Part shown: positions 1-11,967 of the stretch, in pieces
Layout: each line of letters opens with the position of its first letter
Numbering within the stretch: position 1 is the stretch's first letter
Assembly: GCA_963082875.1 (NCBI GenBank)
Contig: OY720100.1
Location: 7,192,001-7,256,000 of the forward strand
Direction: 5' to 3'
From: Corella eumyota
Taxonomy: Eukaryota; Chordata; Ascidiacea; Phlebobranchia; Corellidae
DNA: 64,000 bases
Notes under the pieces: generated by a model
The model's input: the letters and a program-made list of their open reading frames with translations, nothing else
Told to the model about the DNA's origin: nothing
Databases searched by the model: none
Program-made: the position numbers and the translations under genes

Positions 1-2435
1 AATTATTATTCAACAATAACTATTTTACAAATTAGTTAATATAATTATTATATATGCTTTATTTTTATTGAATACAATAGGCACGCGTAACACTAAAGGA
101 TTAAAATAATATATTTCACAGCAATTTTTACTTCAAACATTAATTTTGTTACCCATAAATAATAAAACAACAATTTTAAATTTTGTTTACTTGCCTGCTT
201 TTCGAAAATCTAAGAAAGAACCCCCTAAAATGTAAGGATCTGCGACTTGTCATATAAGTTGACGTAGAATGATTAAATTAAACGCTAAACCATGCAAAAG
301 TAAGACAAACTAATAAATGTATTTTCACATAAAAAATAAATTTTAGATTCCATTTGACTTAGACGCGGTTAACGAAGCGTTAATTAGGCAAACGCCAGTG
401 CACTTCATGCATGGTAAAGGGTTTTATCAAAAAGCAGTCCAGTATTTTTTTTTATAGACAATCTCTTATTTTAGCTGAATACTTTAAAATTATTGCAAGT
501 TTTAAGTTTAATTTTGTACGTAGAATATCAAGATTGGTTGGAATACTGTTGTTTGACGTTTACTTTAATTCGTAGAAATTAAAGTACGGCATTCTTCTTA
601 CGCGCAACGCAAATCTAAACAGAGTTTGTATTTTGGTAATGAACTATTCCAAACAGCTAGGCCACGTTTTAATTATTTATTACCTTGACTTTAAAACAGA
701 TAGTTTTATAAAGCCATAGAATCGTCTTCTTCAATGGCAACGATGTAGACAATATAAAGAACCAGGTAAAGGACAAGAACTTCTACTATCATCGCCATAG
801 CATAGACGAACTACAATTCCTTTTTATTCAGTAAATCGTGCAAAAAAAGAACACGTTAATAAAGCTTAGATTTATTTTAAGCCAGCAAGACTGATCTATT
901 TAAAAATCTTTGTTCTATGATTACATAAAGGATACTTTGTTAGGTGTTTATACAGAATTATATCATGTGTAAAAGCGATTACAAATATTTTTAACAGCAT
1001 AATCTAGCAAATGTCACAAATTTTGTTTAATAAAGCTGCAAGTTCAAGTTGGCATATTAGTGTAATAAGATAAAACAAGTTCAACGTCAAAATTATGCCA
1101 AACAATTTGTTTTTTGCTTATGCAAATATTTATATAATATTCACATAAGCAAAAAACAAATTGTTTGGCATAATTTTGAACTTTTTTGTTGTTGTTAAAC
1201 TTTTTACGTTTCTCAGAGTAAAATTCCCAGTCCATTATTTTATAGTATTTACACAGAGAAAGAAAACGTTACAATAAAGAACGAAAATTAAAGCCATAAT
1301 ATTAAAATTGAAAGCACAGTCTTACCTGTTAAAATTTAATGAGGGTCCCCAGCAAAAGCCTTTCTTTTTATTTGTAAAGGCCTATTGTGATAAACTGGTT
1401 GTCTGTTGTATTAAATGTTAGAATTTCTATGAAGTAAGTGGCATTATATTCGATAAAAGCAAAATTAAAAAAACCCAAAGCAAGGCCTTCATCAGCTAGG
1501 ATATATATTTAGTCATATTGTTTCCTGTTAAACTGCTGTTCTATTATTGATTCCAATATGGCAGTTCAGTATGTATAGGCGCCCTTGTTGTATTAGGCCA
1601 CACTCATTGTATTGTTATTGGTTATTTATTTAATCAGGTTGGTCCAGCTCAAACTAGACTGTTTTGTTATATGGAATATTGGTGGTTTCTCCGGTAATAC
1701 AGTAAAAGAAATAGAAAATTTGTTGACTTAACATGTGGTATTTACTTAAGATATAGCTATCAGGTTTGTGAAAGGAATTTTCAGAACACTGAGTAATAGA
1801 TAGATTTCAATGACAGTAGTTTCATTAGGAAAACATTTAAGTCCCAATGGTATATGAGAAAATATTTAACATAGTTTTTAAACAACCATTCTTACAAGCT
1901 ATCAGAAGGCTAAGATTAATGTTTATTTGGCAGTATATTATTAACGTATTAAGGCTTACTTATCAATTTCGTTTGTTAAATTAAGTAGCAGCGTTTAAGC
2001 AACAAGGGAGAACAAAGTTTGGCTAAAACCAAAAACATTGCTAAGCATAACTATTTAGAGTGAGTGTATAAATAAGTTTTCGATCACCACGCTACGCATC
2101 TAGTTCAGTGGATTATATGGCTTTAGTAAAAAGCTAGTAATTGAACATTTAATAAAACTAGGTTAACGGTTGGGTGAATATTTAGCTTATAGTTTGATAC
2201 ATACCTTTAATTTAACTCTCAACAAATTTTAAACCTACTTTGAAAGAAAAATAGTTAAGGCTGATAAATTGTGAGGTGTCGAATTTCTGTTTCCCCCCCT
2301 TTTTTAAAACGTACAAAGAGTATGCAAATAATTTAGTAAATGATTAATTCTTTGTATTTAGGTAGTCCTTTTTTTCTGCAAGTATTAAACATTTAAAAAA
2401 TAAGAAAAAATTAAAGATCAACTTTTGTAACAAAT
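1..2435. other. Upstream gene-free stretch
   Basis: No open frame longer than about 60 codons with coding character was found on either strand, and no splice-linked series of exons. The sequence is AT-rich and low in complexity in places. The only structure seen is the perfect hairpin at 1087-1179. The last few hundred bases are the probable promoter and 5' untranslated region of the GT31 gene that starts at 2436; an acceptor-like TTTAG at about 2357-2361 lies upstream of its ATG. Confidence 0.6.
1087..1179. repeat. Perfect 36-bp inverted repeat (hairpin)
   Basis: Bases 1087-1122 and 1144-1179 are exact reverse complements of each other over 36 bp, separated by a 21-bp AT-rich loop (1123-1143). 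The flanks show weaker complementarity beyond the perfect arms. A fully matched stem looks more like a recent small palindromic element or MITE than a conserved pre-miRNA, whose stems usually carry bulges. A hairpin RNA cannot be excluded. Confidence 0.85.
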
Positions 2436-5403
2436 ATGCCGTTAAGAAGATCTGTAACTCGCAAACTCAGTTTTCTCGTTGTTGCAATATTTTTATCAAC
2501 TTTAATTTTGTTTCATAAGTCGCCAGGTCTAGGCGATAGCAATCGGTAAGTTCACTTATTTTCTAGGAAATAAATATATCAAAGATATCTACATGCTTCT
2601 CTAATTAAAACCACCATACTAAATATTAAATTAAAAATAACTTTTAAATTTTGTTTTGAACAGACATGAACTTGTAACTGCTAAATATTCTTATAACCAA
2701 GTGCGGAAAGACTTTAAAATCAGAACTCCAACAGGTAAGTGTGCATATTTGAAATTTATAAATAAACTTTTCAAAACCCCTTTAAATGGAGTTAAATTTT
2801 ACTTTTTTTTAAATTTGACCAGTTGTTGGTAGTTAAAAAAATTAGATCGCCCAATTTTATAAAAAGTTTGTGTAATACAGTTTTTTATAAAAAAAAATTA
2901 CAAATAATAAATAAATAATCTTATGTCTTAATAGGGGGTTGTGTTCCACTTCAAACAAACATAAGTTCTGGAAATAAAAATAAAATAGGTGGAGTTTATA
3001 TGCAGACTCTAGACACACCGCGAAATTATGCAAAATTTCCAATTTTACCTGACATTGCAGTAGAAGTTCCCAGCGAATGCAATACAAAACATGGTACGTG
3101 GTTAAGTTGCCTATTTCGTTTTATAATGTTTAGTTGCATATTTTTTATAATGTTTAGTTGCATATTTTTTGAATACAAATTGCGTGGTACTGAATGACAG
3201 GCTGATTTATCTTTCATGTATACACATCCCGGAAGTGTTTGCCATTGTTGTGTTTTTTTACCAGTTCACTGTTCTTTCTTTGAATTGGGTAAACTAATTT
3301 TCAATTCAAACCACGAAAAATGTTATTTTAGTATTATATATTTTCAAAAAATTCCCATTAAACATAAAGATAATAAGAAATGCATTTAAAACAAGAGAAA
3401 AAAACAAATAAAATATAAAAATCTAATTTTTTACAAAAACAAGAGTAATATACTTTATTATATTTTTTATTTTGATTTAAACCTAACCATTTTTTTAAAT
3501 TTTATTTCAGACGATATTTTATTCACCATGGTAAACGTTGTTAAGAGCGCTATAACAAATCAAGAACGACGTAACTCTATTCGAGCCACGTGGGGCGCTG
3601 TTCGCGTTAACAATGACGTCAGAATCGAGACAGTCTTTGTGGTTGGCTTAACACAGGACCGAAACGTTCAAGCTGACCTAATAGAGGAAAGCAACCAATA
3701 TGGAGATATTCTGCAATTTGACGAGTTAGACTCAGCAGCGTAAGTTCATATTTTGTCTTTTTGACAGGTTTGTTTAATTTATGCTTAGCCTCTGCTCGTA
3801 CCGTTTACACTTTACTTGATGGGATACACCAGGGGTCGGCAACCTTTTTCGATCTGCGGACCGATTTTAAACTGTTTTTATTTCGCATACCAGCCTTTAA
3901 AAAAACACAAATGCTCACCAGGAAATATATATTAAGTTTAAAGCAATTCATTCTTACATTAACCCGATGATTAACATTTTCGAATTTTTTTAAGACAAAA
4001 TGAGCTTACAAATCACGTTTCTGCCGCAAAGCAGTTAACCTGGAAAAGTGTGCGGCCCGGTAATGTACTTCTAACGGAGCGGCACCGGGCCGCGGCCCGG
4101 TGGTTGCCGACCAATGGGCTACACCATAAACGTATTGAAATTAAACCCAGAACCAAATATGGTAAAACCAAGTGTTTAAACCAGTACAGCACCCTGCCGG
4201 TTATCGTTTGAAAAAGAGTGCGATTTTTTACCCGAGTAAATTTAAATGGGATTGCTAAGATAATTTCTTTTGGCACAAGCAGATCGTGAAATATATTCCG
4301 TTTTCCTTTAATGTTTTTATTGAATAAAAGTAACAAAATCATAATTTAATTATAATAAATAGGTATAACATACAGTTAAAAACCTTACAATTAGACAAAA
4401 AAAATTAAAATTTAAGTTAAACCAAAAAACACTTAATTTTAAAATTTAGTGGCACGAATTAAATCATGAAATTTGTTGGGATTTAAAGTGATTTGTTGGG
4501 ATTTAAAGTGTAATGTTAGTAAGACTATACATGTTACCTAAGACAGACATTGTTTATTAAACAAATAGGTCAACATCTTTAAAAAAAAATAAAACTATGC
4601 CATTGTTGTTTTACAGGATCGTGCCGCTTAAAGTATTAGCTGGAATGGAGTGGGCCTCCACTTATCTTCCACCGTCGTGGCTGTACTCTTCCGTCGACGA
4701 CGATATTATAGTTCATTTACCCAACTTAGTCGATTACATTTACAGTTTGTTCCGCAAAATAGCGCCCTCGGCTAAAAGCGTGGCGGACGTTTGTACGGAA
4801 CAGTTGCCGCTAGTATGCGTGTACAGCTACCAGGCTAGGGACGTGCCGGCCCGAAATAAACAAAGTAAATGGTACATGCCGCCCGAAAAATTTCCCGGGG
4901 AAACGTGGCCGGTATACTGTAGAGGTGGGATGTATACGATGCCTATCAAAATGGTTGCAAGTTTGTATGAGGTTTCGAGAACCACTGAACATCTTTATCT
5001 AGACGATGTCTGGATAACAGGTTTTATGAGACGAAAACTGGGAAAATTCGACTCAAATATTATGGTAAGTAAAGCCACTTACTAAATTTAAAAGATTTCT
5101 AGAATTATAATGGTTTACAACAACGACAATAATAATTTTTTTTTCATAATTTTTTTGGTTTAATTTTTTATCCAGCCTGCGCCGCATTCGGTCAGAAAAG
5201 ACGAAGACTTTTATAAATTTGATGACTTCAAAGACATACTGATGCAGCACGTTTGGGGAAATATAAAGGACATCAAAGTAAACGTACCGGAAGCTATAGT
5301 AAATATCTGGCAGAAGTGGAAAAATAGTGTAAGAAAAGGTTGTACCATTGACCCAGTAAATAGACTTGCTGCTTATATAGAAAAACAACGCGGGTTAATT
5401 TAA
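2436..5403 (+). CDS. GT31 beta-1,3-galactosyltransferase-like protein, copy 1
   Basis: Exons: 2436-2545, 2664-2734, 2935-3093, 3511-3739, 4617-5064 and 5176-5403, giving 414 aa; phases close throughout (2,1,1,2,0). The protein is predicted to be a type II Golgi membrane enzyme: a short basic N-terminus, a hydrophobic anchor at about residues 11-28, a stem, then a GT31 catalytic domain. GT31 hallmarks seen are ERRNSIRATWG (about 132-142), YGDILQFDELDSA before the exon 4/5 joint, the metal-binding DDD at about 217-219, a YCRGG acceptor loop at about 290, and LYLDDVWITG near 317-325, the counterpart of the family's EDVYVG. Members transfer galactose, GlcNAc or GalNAc in beta-1,3 linkage from a UDP-sugar; which one is used here cannot be told. 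The next gene on the same strand is a tandem paralogue. An AATAAA lies at 5571-5576. Confidence 0.9.
3122..3170. repeat. 24-bp tandem duplication in intron 3
   Basis: Two near-perfect head-to-tail copies of a 24-bp AT-rich unit containing tttagttgcata, beginning at 3122 and 3146. They lie just downstream of the exon 3 donor of the first GT31 gene. Confidence 0.8.
3830..4116. mobile_element. Non-autonomous hAT-type MITE (287 bp) in intron 4
   Basis: The element starts CAGGGGTCGGCAACC and ends GGTTGCCGACCAATG, terminal inverted repeats matching at 13 of 15 positions. It is flanked by 8-bp direct repeats GGATACAC (3822-3829) and GGCTACAC (4117-4124), which differ at one base. An 8-bp duplication, a CAGGGGTCGGCAA-type terminus and the GC-rich 3' part with cggcccgg are typical of hAT-superfamily non-autonomous elements. 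There is no transposase coding capacity. It sits inside the 877-bp intron 4 of the first GT31 gene, well away from both splice sites. The mismatch in the target duplication suggests it is not very recent. Confidence 0.88.
4471..4510. repeat. Perfect 20-bp tandem duplication in intron 4
   Basis: Two identical copies of the unit atttgttgggatttaaagtg at 4471-4490 and 4491-4510, in the same intron as the hAT MITE. No function is suggested. Confidence 0.9.
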
Positions 5404-5570
5404 GCAAAGTATTTTTAATACTGAATGTGACATAAAGTGTACAACGTACACCTATATTATAGTAGATGTAACTCAAGTTGTAGCCATGTGATTTAAGTTC
5501 CGTTTTGCCTTAATTTCTGCGTCTTGTTTGAAAATCTTAATATGCAATCAAACAACTAATAACTTTCTTC

Positions 5571-5576
5571 AATAAA
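5571..5576 (+). terminator. AATAAA poly(A) signal, GT31 copy 1
   Basis: A canonical AATAAA hexamer 168 bp after the stop codon of the first GT31 gene, the nearest good poly(A) signal on that strand. A T-rich tract follows. Confidence 0.6.
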
Positions 5577-7836
5577 AGTATTTTATATTCTCTTTTTTAA
5601 ATATTGAATGTTTCCTATTTTAGTTAGTATTAGTTAATTTTTACACTTATTTAAAGTACACGTAGTTAACTTATTTTAGACATTTGTTTTTTATCAAGTC
5701 CTGTTCTTTATTACAATATAGAAGGTTGTAAATATTGTTGTATAGGCTCATTTGACTGAACACCATTTAAACATTTGTCACAAAACCTAAATTTTTAAAA
5801 TAATTTAGTTCTACATTTCAAAGAAACTAGAGAACATTTATCAATAAAGAGTTAGGTAAGCTTTGGTTAATAAAAAATATCTCATTGTCGATGAAAATGC
5901 GTTTTCAAGCATATTGTGGTCAAATGTCGTATGTAAGGTTAAACGGTTGTCTATTAAATAACAAATCGAAAAAAGTGAACATTGAAATCGAAAAAAGTGA
6001 GCATTGGCATGAATACCTAACCATTCCCTGTCGCAAGCTAGTACCCTGCTTTCAGTAATACAAATAACGGTGGTAATAATCATAAGTGGGCACAATTAAC
6101 CGAAAAAGTAACCTCGTTAAATAGTAATTCGTTACACAATACATTAACTTCGTTTTCTTCAATTTGTGAAATTAAATACAATGTAACTACAGTTATCGAT
6201 AACCGTTAACGTTAACATTTAAATTAAACAACCCTTTGCATCAATTCGCAGTTTAGTTAAACTTTTGAATTATTTTTTTCCTAGGTTTTTATATTTTTTT
6301 ATTGAAAAGGGTGTGCTGTTTTTGAAATAAAGAAAAATACTTTACAAAAAAATTTTCTAGCACCAGCTTGCAGTAATCTAAAACTGGCAATAAGAATGTA
6401 GCACACAGGGATTGTGACGTCATTTCCGCCCAACACTTCCGGCAACTTTCATTTACCAGAAGGTGGTAGGTATACATTAAAAATCATGTACCTAAGAAAT
6501 GCATAGTACTTGTCTGTACTCGCAGTCTTTTAGTACCTGTATTTACTTTTTAAACACACAGTTTTAGTTTACACATGAAATATTCTAAATTGATTTATTA
6601 TAGTCATCTTTATAAAAAACAACACAATGCTGTTAACCAATTGCAAGTAAACGGAACGTTTTTTTTTAAAGCACAATGTCAAAACTATTTGGTTAAGAAC
6701 GAAATAATAAAATAAAAAATTTAAACGAGGCGCCCAAAATCAAATTGTGTTCCCCTTCATCTTACGCTTAGTTAATTTTTGAAGTGCTGGATTAAATTTT
6801 CTCGGTACTTGGCAGACGCCCATTGTTTAAGCAAACGACAGTTTTTAGCTGTCACGATGTAGTAGCTGATTACGCATTGTTAGCAGGCAGGCTTTTAACA
6901 TGTGTTATATTTTAAACGGTCATAACAAATTTTTGTAGTACCAGTCGCTTGTCGTTGGTAAAATTCGGAAAAAATCTATACAAATGAATTTACTTTCATT
7001 TCGTAATGTGTTTAACATTTGTACAAATACTCGTCAAGGCAATAGTCAATAGAATATGACTAGCATAATCTGATACAGTAAAAAAACAAATCAACTTAGC
7101 TAAGAGAATAAGCAAACAAATAAAATTTATTTAGTAAAATTGTCATACAATAGCTGCAAATGGCTTAAAAATATTTAGAAAATTCTGAAGTGATAAAAGA
7201 TATCTTACTTTTTTAAGACAAATTAGGTAAGGTTATTCGTTTTATTTTCAAATTTAAACTAGAAAATCAAAATAGAGTAAACGGAAGTCAAGTCAAGTCA
7301 AGCAATTATGATATTTTGACCTATGTTACAAATATTTGGTTTAAATTTATTTATCCTATTAGTGGAAAACATTTAAAGACAAGTTTAAAACTGTTCATTG
7401 CAACTACATTCTTAACACAAGGAAACGTAACCGTTTCCACCTATTTAGTTTCTAATACCCATGTGCAATAATTAATGACGGTAAATGGATCTACTAGCCC
7501 ATTTGTTACTATGTTGTTAGTAGCCGACGTTGTAAGTTGGTTAGATAATTATGATTCCAAGCCTTTCCAAAAGCAATTACTTTAGCGTGACGCAACCCCT
7601 AAAACCACAGTAGATTAAAAATAATTATATACATCACAGCATAACTTATCAATAGTCAAACTGAAAGTTGTATTTCTATCAATTAAGGCATAGAATATTT
7701 AAAGGTAATGTACTATTTAAAAAGTATCTGCTAGACAGTAAGTAACAAGCAAACTATAAAATGCTTGCAGAAATACCCTGCCAGTAGACTGGATAAACCC
7801 CAGTCGCTAGTTCATTATTCGGCACTAGATTTAAAA

Positions 7837-9296
7837 GAATGCCAAACACTTCGGCCCCCGGACACTTCGGCCAAAATTTTTTTTTCAAAACAGCGGGGAT
7901 TTTGCAATTTAATTACCGCAAGAAATTTTATTTTCCCGTAGTTATATACAGTTTTTTAGACAGTATTTGAAACAAAATAAGCAGTAAATTATTATTTTTT
8001 TTAAATAATAATGTGCAAGAACATGTTATCTTTCTTTTGGCGTGTCAATTTTTTAATTTTACAAACTAAAACCTATAAAAAACTAATTTTGAAAGCGCGC
8101 GCTTTTAGGTGACACAAGACGATGCATTATGATATCACGTATTTTGCGAAATAGGGCCGTCTTTCTAAACAATATTTAAAGAAAAAAGATCATTAATTAA
8201 TCATTTTTTACTCTGAGAAATGTGCATAAATATGTTATTAGTTATTGCCTGTGTTAATGTATATAAATTTATATATTAAAACACAAAGAATAAAACGTTT
8301 AAAGAGTTGCCAGAAGATTTGTCCTGCAAAAAAACGGCGGGGAGTCGGCGATGAAATTTCTGTGTATAAAGTCAGCGTAAGACCATATTTTACCGATATT
8401 CAAAATAAAATTTGCATAAAGTACAGTATATATAAAAGTTTTTATTGGTTGTTACGTTAATGACATATGTTAGTTTTGTTTCAAAAACCTTTTTTTAAAA
8501 CGAATTAAAGACGGGTGCTTTTGGCTTGCAAAATTTTACGACATTAAACTGCGGGGAACTGCGGGGAGCCTGCAGCGTTATGCCCACGTATACCTTTAAC
8601 GCAAGAACATATTTTACCGATATTTTAAATAAAATTTGGTAAAAAATATTCTAAAAACTAACATATACCATTAAGGTAACAACTAATAAAAACTTTTATA
8701 TATACTGTACTTTATGCAAAATTTTATTTTGAATATCGGTAAAATATGTTCTTATGCTGACTTTATACACGGGAATTTCATCGCCGACTCCCCGCCGTTT
8801 TTTTTGCAGGATAAATCTTTTGGCAACTCTTTAAACGTTTTATTCTTTGTGTTTTAGTATATAAATTTATATACATTAACACGGGCAATAACTAATAACA
8901 TATTTATGCACATTCCTCAGTGTAAAAAATGATTAATTAATGATCTATTTTCTTCAAATATCGTTTAGAAAGACGGCCCCCATTTCGCAAAATACGTGAT
9001 ATCATAATGCATCGTCTTGTGTCACCTAAAAGCGCGCGCTTTCAAAATTAGTTTTTTATAGGTTTTAGTTTGTAAAATTAAAAAATTGACACGCCAAAAG
9101 AAAGATAACATGTTCTTGCACATTATTATTTAAAAAAAATATAAATTAACTGCTTATTTTGTTTCAAATACTGTCTAAAAAACTGTATATAACTACGCGA
9201 AAATAAAATTTCTCGCGGTAATTAAAATGCAAAATCCCCGCTGTTTTAAAAAAAAATTTTGGTCGAAGTGTCCGGGGGCGGAAGTGTCTGGTTACC
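7837..9296. mobile_element. Long-inverted-repeat (fold-back / MULE-like) element
   Basis: The left arm (about 7837-8480) and right arm (about 8652-9296) are long, highly similar inverted copies; for instance, the run with cggcggggagtcggcgatga at about 8331 recurs inverted at about 8781-8801. The flanks carry identical 9-bp direct repeats GATTTAAAA at 7828-7836 and 9297-9305. The central spacer (about 8481-8651) contains an extra partial copy of an arm motif (ttttaccgatatt). No transposase frame was seen. Long inverted arms with a 9-bp target duplication fit a non-autonomous Mutator-like or Foldback-type DNA transposon. The outermost few bases of the two ends differ, so the exact termini are uncertain. 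Confidence 0.8.
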
Positions 9297-10023
9297 GATT
9301 TAAAACATAGACTTCGGCCACGATAAACATTTCGGCATCCGATTGAAACTATAAGTTATAATATAGCGCAACTTAATTCGTCTAAGCAAGAAAATGTTTT
9401 GGCTTAAATTGGTGATAGCGGTCCTTTTACGCAGAACTAGATTTTAAATGGTGAATAATGAGCTAGAAACTGGTGTCTAACTTCACACCGGTCACCAGTA
9501 GTAAAGTATTACACTGTTATAAATAAATATATTGGCAATGCGTTTTGTTCTGTAAAATTTACTATCTTTAAAAAAATAATACACTAGAGAAAACAAAAAA
9601 TCGATAGGTCGTCAAGCATGATTGGCTAATGTTTATATATTTTTCAGTAGGCTGACTTAACTGTTAGAAATTGAGATAAGACATTTTGAAATGCCTTACT
9701 GCATACGCCAGTTCAGAATAGAATGAGTTAAAAACTTGCACAAGCAAAATTTGTTCGGTAAGTTTTGTTACAGGAAGTACTTTACTGCTTTTGTTGCTTT
9801 TTTAATAAATAACATTTACACCAGAGGCTTAAACGGTACAATAATATATTCGATAGCGTAGGCAGTTCACTAATTTAAAGGCACATTCGCCTGCGGGTAT
9901 TCGCATATACTTAAAAGTACCAACGTTCTTTCGAAAACAGGCAAGCGTTAAGGCAGTTAAGTAATCCATTTTATTAAAGCATTTTTAGTATTTTGTAGGA
10001 TTTGGTAAAGTTTAGAAATTATC

Positions 10024-11967
10024 ATGTTAAAAACTATCAAATTGGGTCGGTATCTTATTCGAGTTCGTTCAAGTGCTGTTACTTTATCGTTTATAACAAT
10101 ATCATTTCTTCTTTTGCTGCATGTAACTTCTTACAACAATGACGTTGATATTAACAGGTACTGGTATAATAAAGTTAAAAATTGGTGTTGTTTAAGTTAG
10201 CACATACACTTTGTGTAAGATTAGGTGTTTAGCGCATGTAACTAATTGTATGTTTTTACATAGATCAAGGTCAGTGTGTAATGAAATTAAAGGCACCCAA
10301 AAAGGTATTTGCAGTTTAGTTATTTTTTTTAAATGCATGCTATTACTTATGTACATACTAAGGAGTATGAATCACCAGTTGGCCTCTATAGAATACTATA
10401 GCGTTGTGTTTGTCTGCATGTATAAAAGCTTGTGGGTATTTATAGAGTCAAGCGACTGGGTTGAAGGAGGCGGAAAGTTAATATCCACAATGAACCAGGA
10501 GAGAGAAAAAGCCCAGTTTCCAATTACGCCAAAATTCCACACGAAGTTTCACAAAATTGAACACTGTAATGTCAATCCAGGTAAGTAGAAACAAAACAAG
10601 TAATTATATTTTGAAAGCCCACTTTAAATGTTTTAAATCATTATATTGCCGTTGCAGATCAAATAAAGTGGTCTATGATTTGCGTCGTCAAAAGCTCGGC
10701 GTTTAATATTGAAAGACGTAAAGCAATTCGCGAGACCTGGGCTTCAGTTAAAGTTTTTGAGAACGTACGCCTGGAAGTGATCTATGTGGTCGGCTTAACC
10801 AGCAACGAAACACTGCAAAATTTGATAATTAAAGAAAGTGAATCGCATGGCGATATTTTGCAGTTTAACATGGTGGATTCGGCAAAGTATGTAGAACAAT
10901 TTATTATACTATAAATGTTTTACGAACTATATTTCTACAGCATTGAGCGTACTTGTAAATAATTTATAGTCTCTGAATCAATATAGGTTTTGTAGCATGC
11001 CGCGTTTATTTAAAGCAGTCAGCAGCAGCAGATGTTTACTTTTAAAACATTATGCTCATAAAATAAAACGTTTTTAGAACCGTTCCGGAAAAAGTTTTGG
11101 CCGGAATGCAGTGGGTTTCTGAAAACATTCCAGCGAGTTGGCTGTATTCTTCATTAGACGACGACGTTGTAGTTCAAGTTCCCAACCTTATTACATTTTT
11201 AAATTCTCTGATACAACCAGCACTTGACAGTGAGCCGCACTGTCCAACGAAAATGCCTTTAGTTTGCGTGTACAATTATCAGTCACGTGATGTACCAAAT
11301 CGAAATATAGATAGTAAATGGTACATTTCGAACGATCAATATTCGGGCAATTCGTGGCCCGAGTATTGCCGCGGTGGTCTGTATACTTTACCGGTTGAAA
11401 TGGTTGTCGATATGTTTGCAATATCAAGAAGGACAGAGTACCTATACTTGGACGATGTTTGGATAACTGGTTTTATGAGAAGAAAATTAGGCGATGGTGA
11501 TGTTAATATAATAGTAAGTATAATTTGTAACATAACACAAATACACAGGAACCGTAATATGATCTAGCTTATAACCAGGAAAAAACCCACAATTAACGTT
11601 TTGTTTATTATCAACTGAGTATTATTATTTTAGGCCAGCATACATTTTGTTTGTTTTAATCCAATGTCTAACCGATATTTTTAAGTACAGCTGTTTAGTA
11701 TAGCTGTTTTAAGTTAAACAACGTAACAACACTAAAAAAATAAACCAGCAAGATTTAAAATATTTTTTTTAGCCGGCACCAAATGCCATAAGATCTGAGT
11801 TTTCTTTTTATTTCAATTTTTTTAATTCCCATAACACGTTGGCACAACATTTGTGGGGCGACGTTTACTACATTTGGGAGAACGTTAATGTCGTCAGCAA
11901 ACTTTACAAAGTGTGGGACTCGTGGAGAGGTGATCTGGAAGGACACCAAGTGTGCGTTTCTTATTAG
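10024..11967 (+). CDS. GT31 beta-1,3-galactosyltransferase-like protein, copy 2
   Basis: Exons: 10024-10157, 10264-10304, 10446-10580, 10658-10886, 11078-11513 and 11773-11967, giving 389 aa in the preferred model. It is predicted to be a type II membrane protein with an anchor at about residues 18-34. The catalytic domain shows ERRKAIRETW, HGDILQFNMVDSA, DDD at about 207-209, a YCRGG loop and LYLDDVWITG. Intron phases (2,1,1,2,0), exon 4 length (229 nt) and the exon 6 start (PAP) equal those of the upstream paralogue, so the pair arose by tandem duplication. The stem region and C-terminal tail are the most diverged parts. The frame also stays open from exon 2 through intron 2 into exon 3, so a transcript retaining that intron would still be readable. 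The enzyme's sugar donor and acceptor are unknown. Confidence 0.88.

Larger units (their letters stand above)
5404..10023. other. Intergenic region between the two GT31 genes
   Basis: No protein-coding gene was recognised on either strand. The start holds the 3' end of the first GT31 gene, with AATAAA at 5571-5576. A 22-bp tandem duplication (unit beginning aaatcgaaaaaagtg) lies at 5963-6006. The main structure is the fold-back element at 7837-9296. The final part should contain the promoter of the second GT31 gene; TTTTAG and TTGTAG acceptor-like sites precede its ATG. Confidence 0.6.

Noticed and set aside
4013-4342. 109-codon minus-strand frame in intron 4 of the first GT31 gene
   Set aside because: It runs across the border of the hAT MITE and intron sequence and has no family resemblance.
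6289-6477. 62-codon minus-strand frame with a few cysteines
   Set aside because: No splice-linked neighbours, no recognisable family and a low-complexity start; treated as chance.
10211-10588. 125-codon frame as a separate gene
   Set aside because: It is exon 2, intron 2 and exon 3 of the second GT31 gene read through; homology to the paralogue begins at exon 3.
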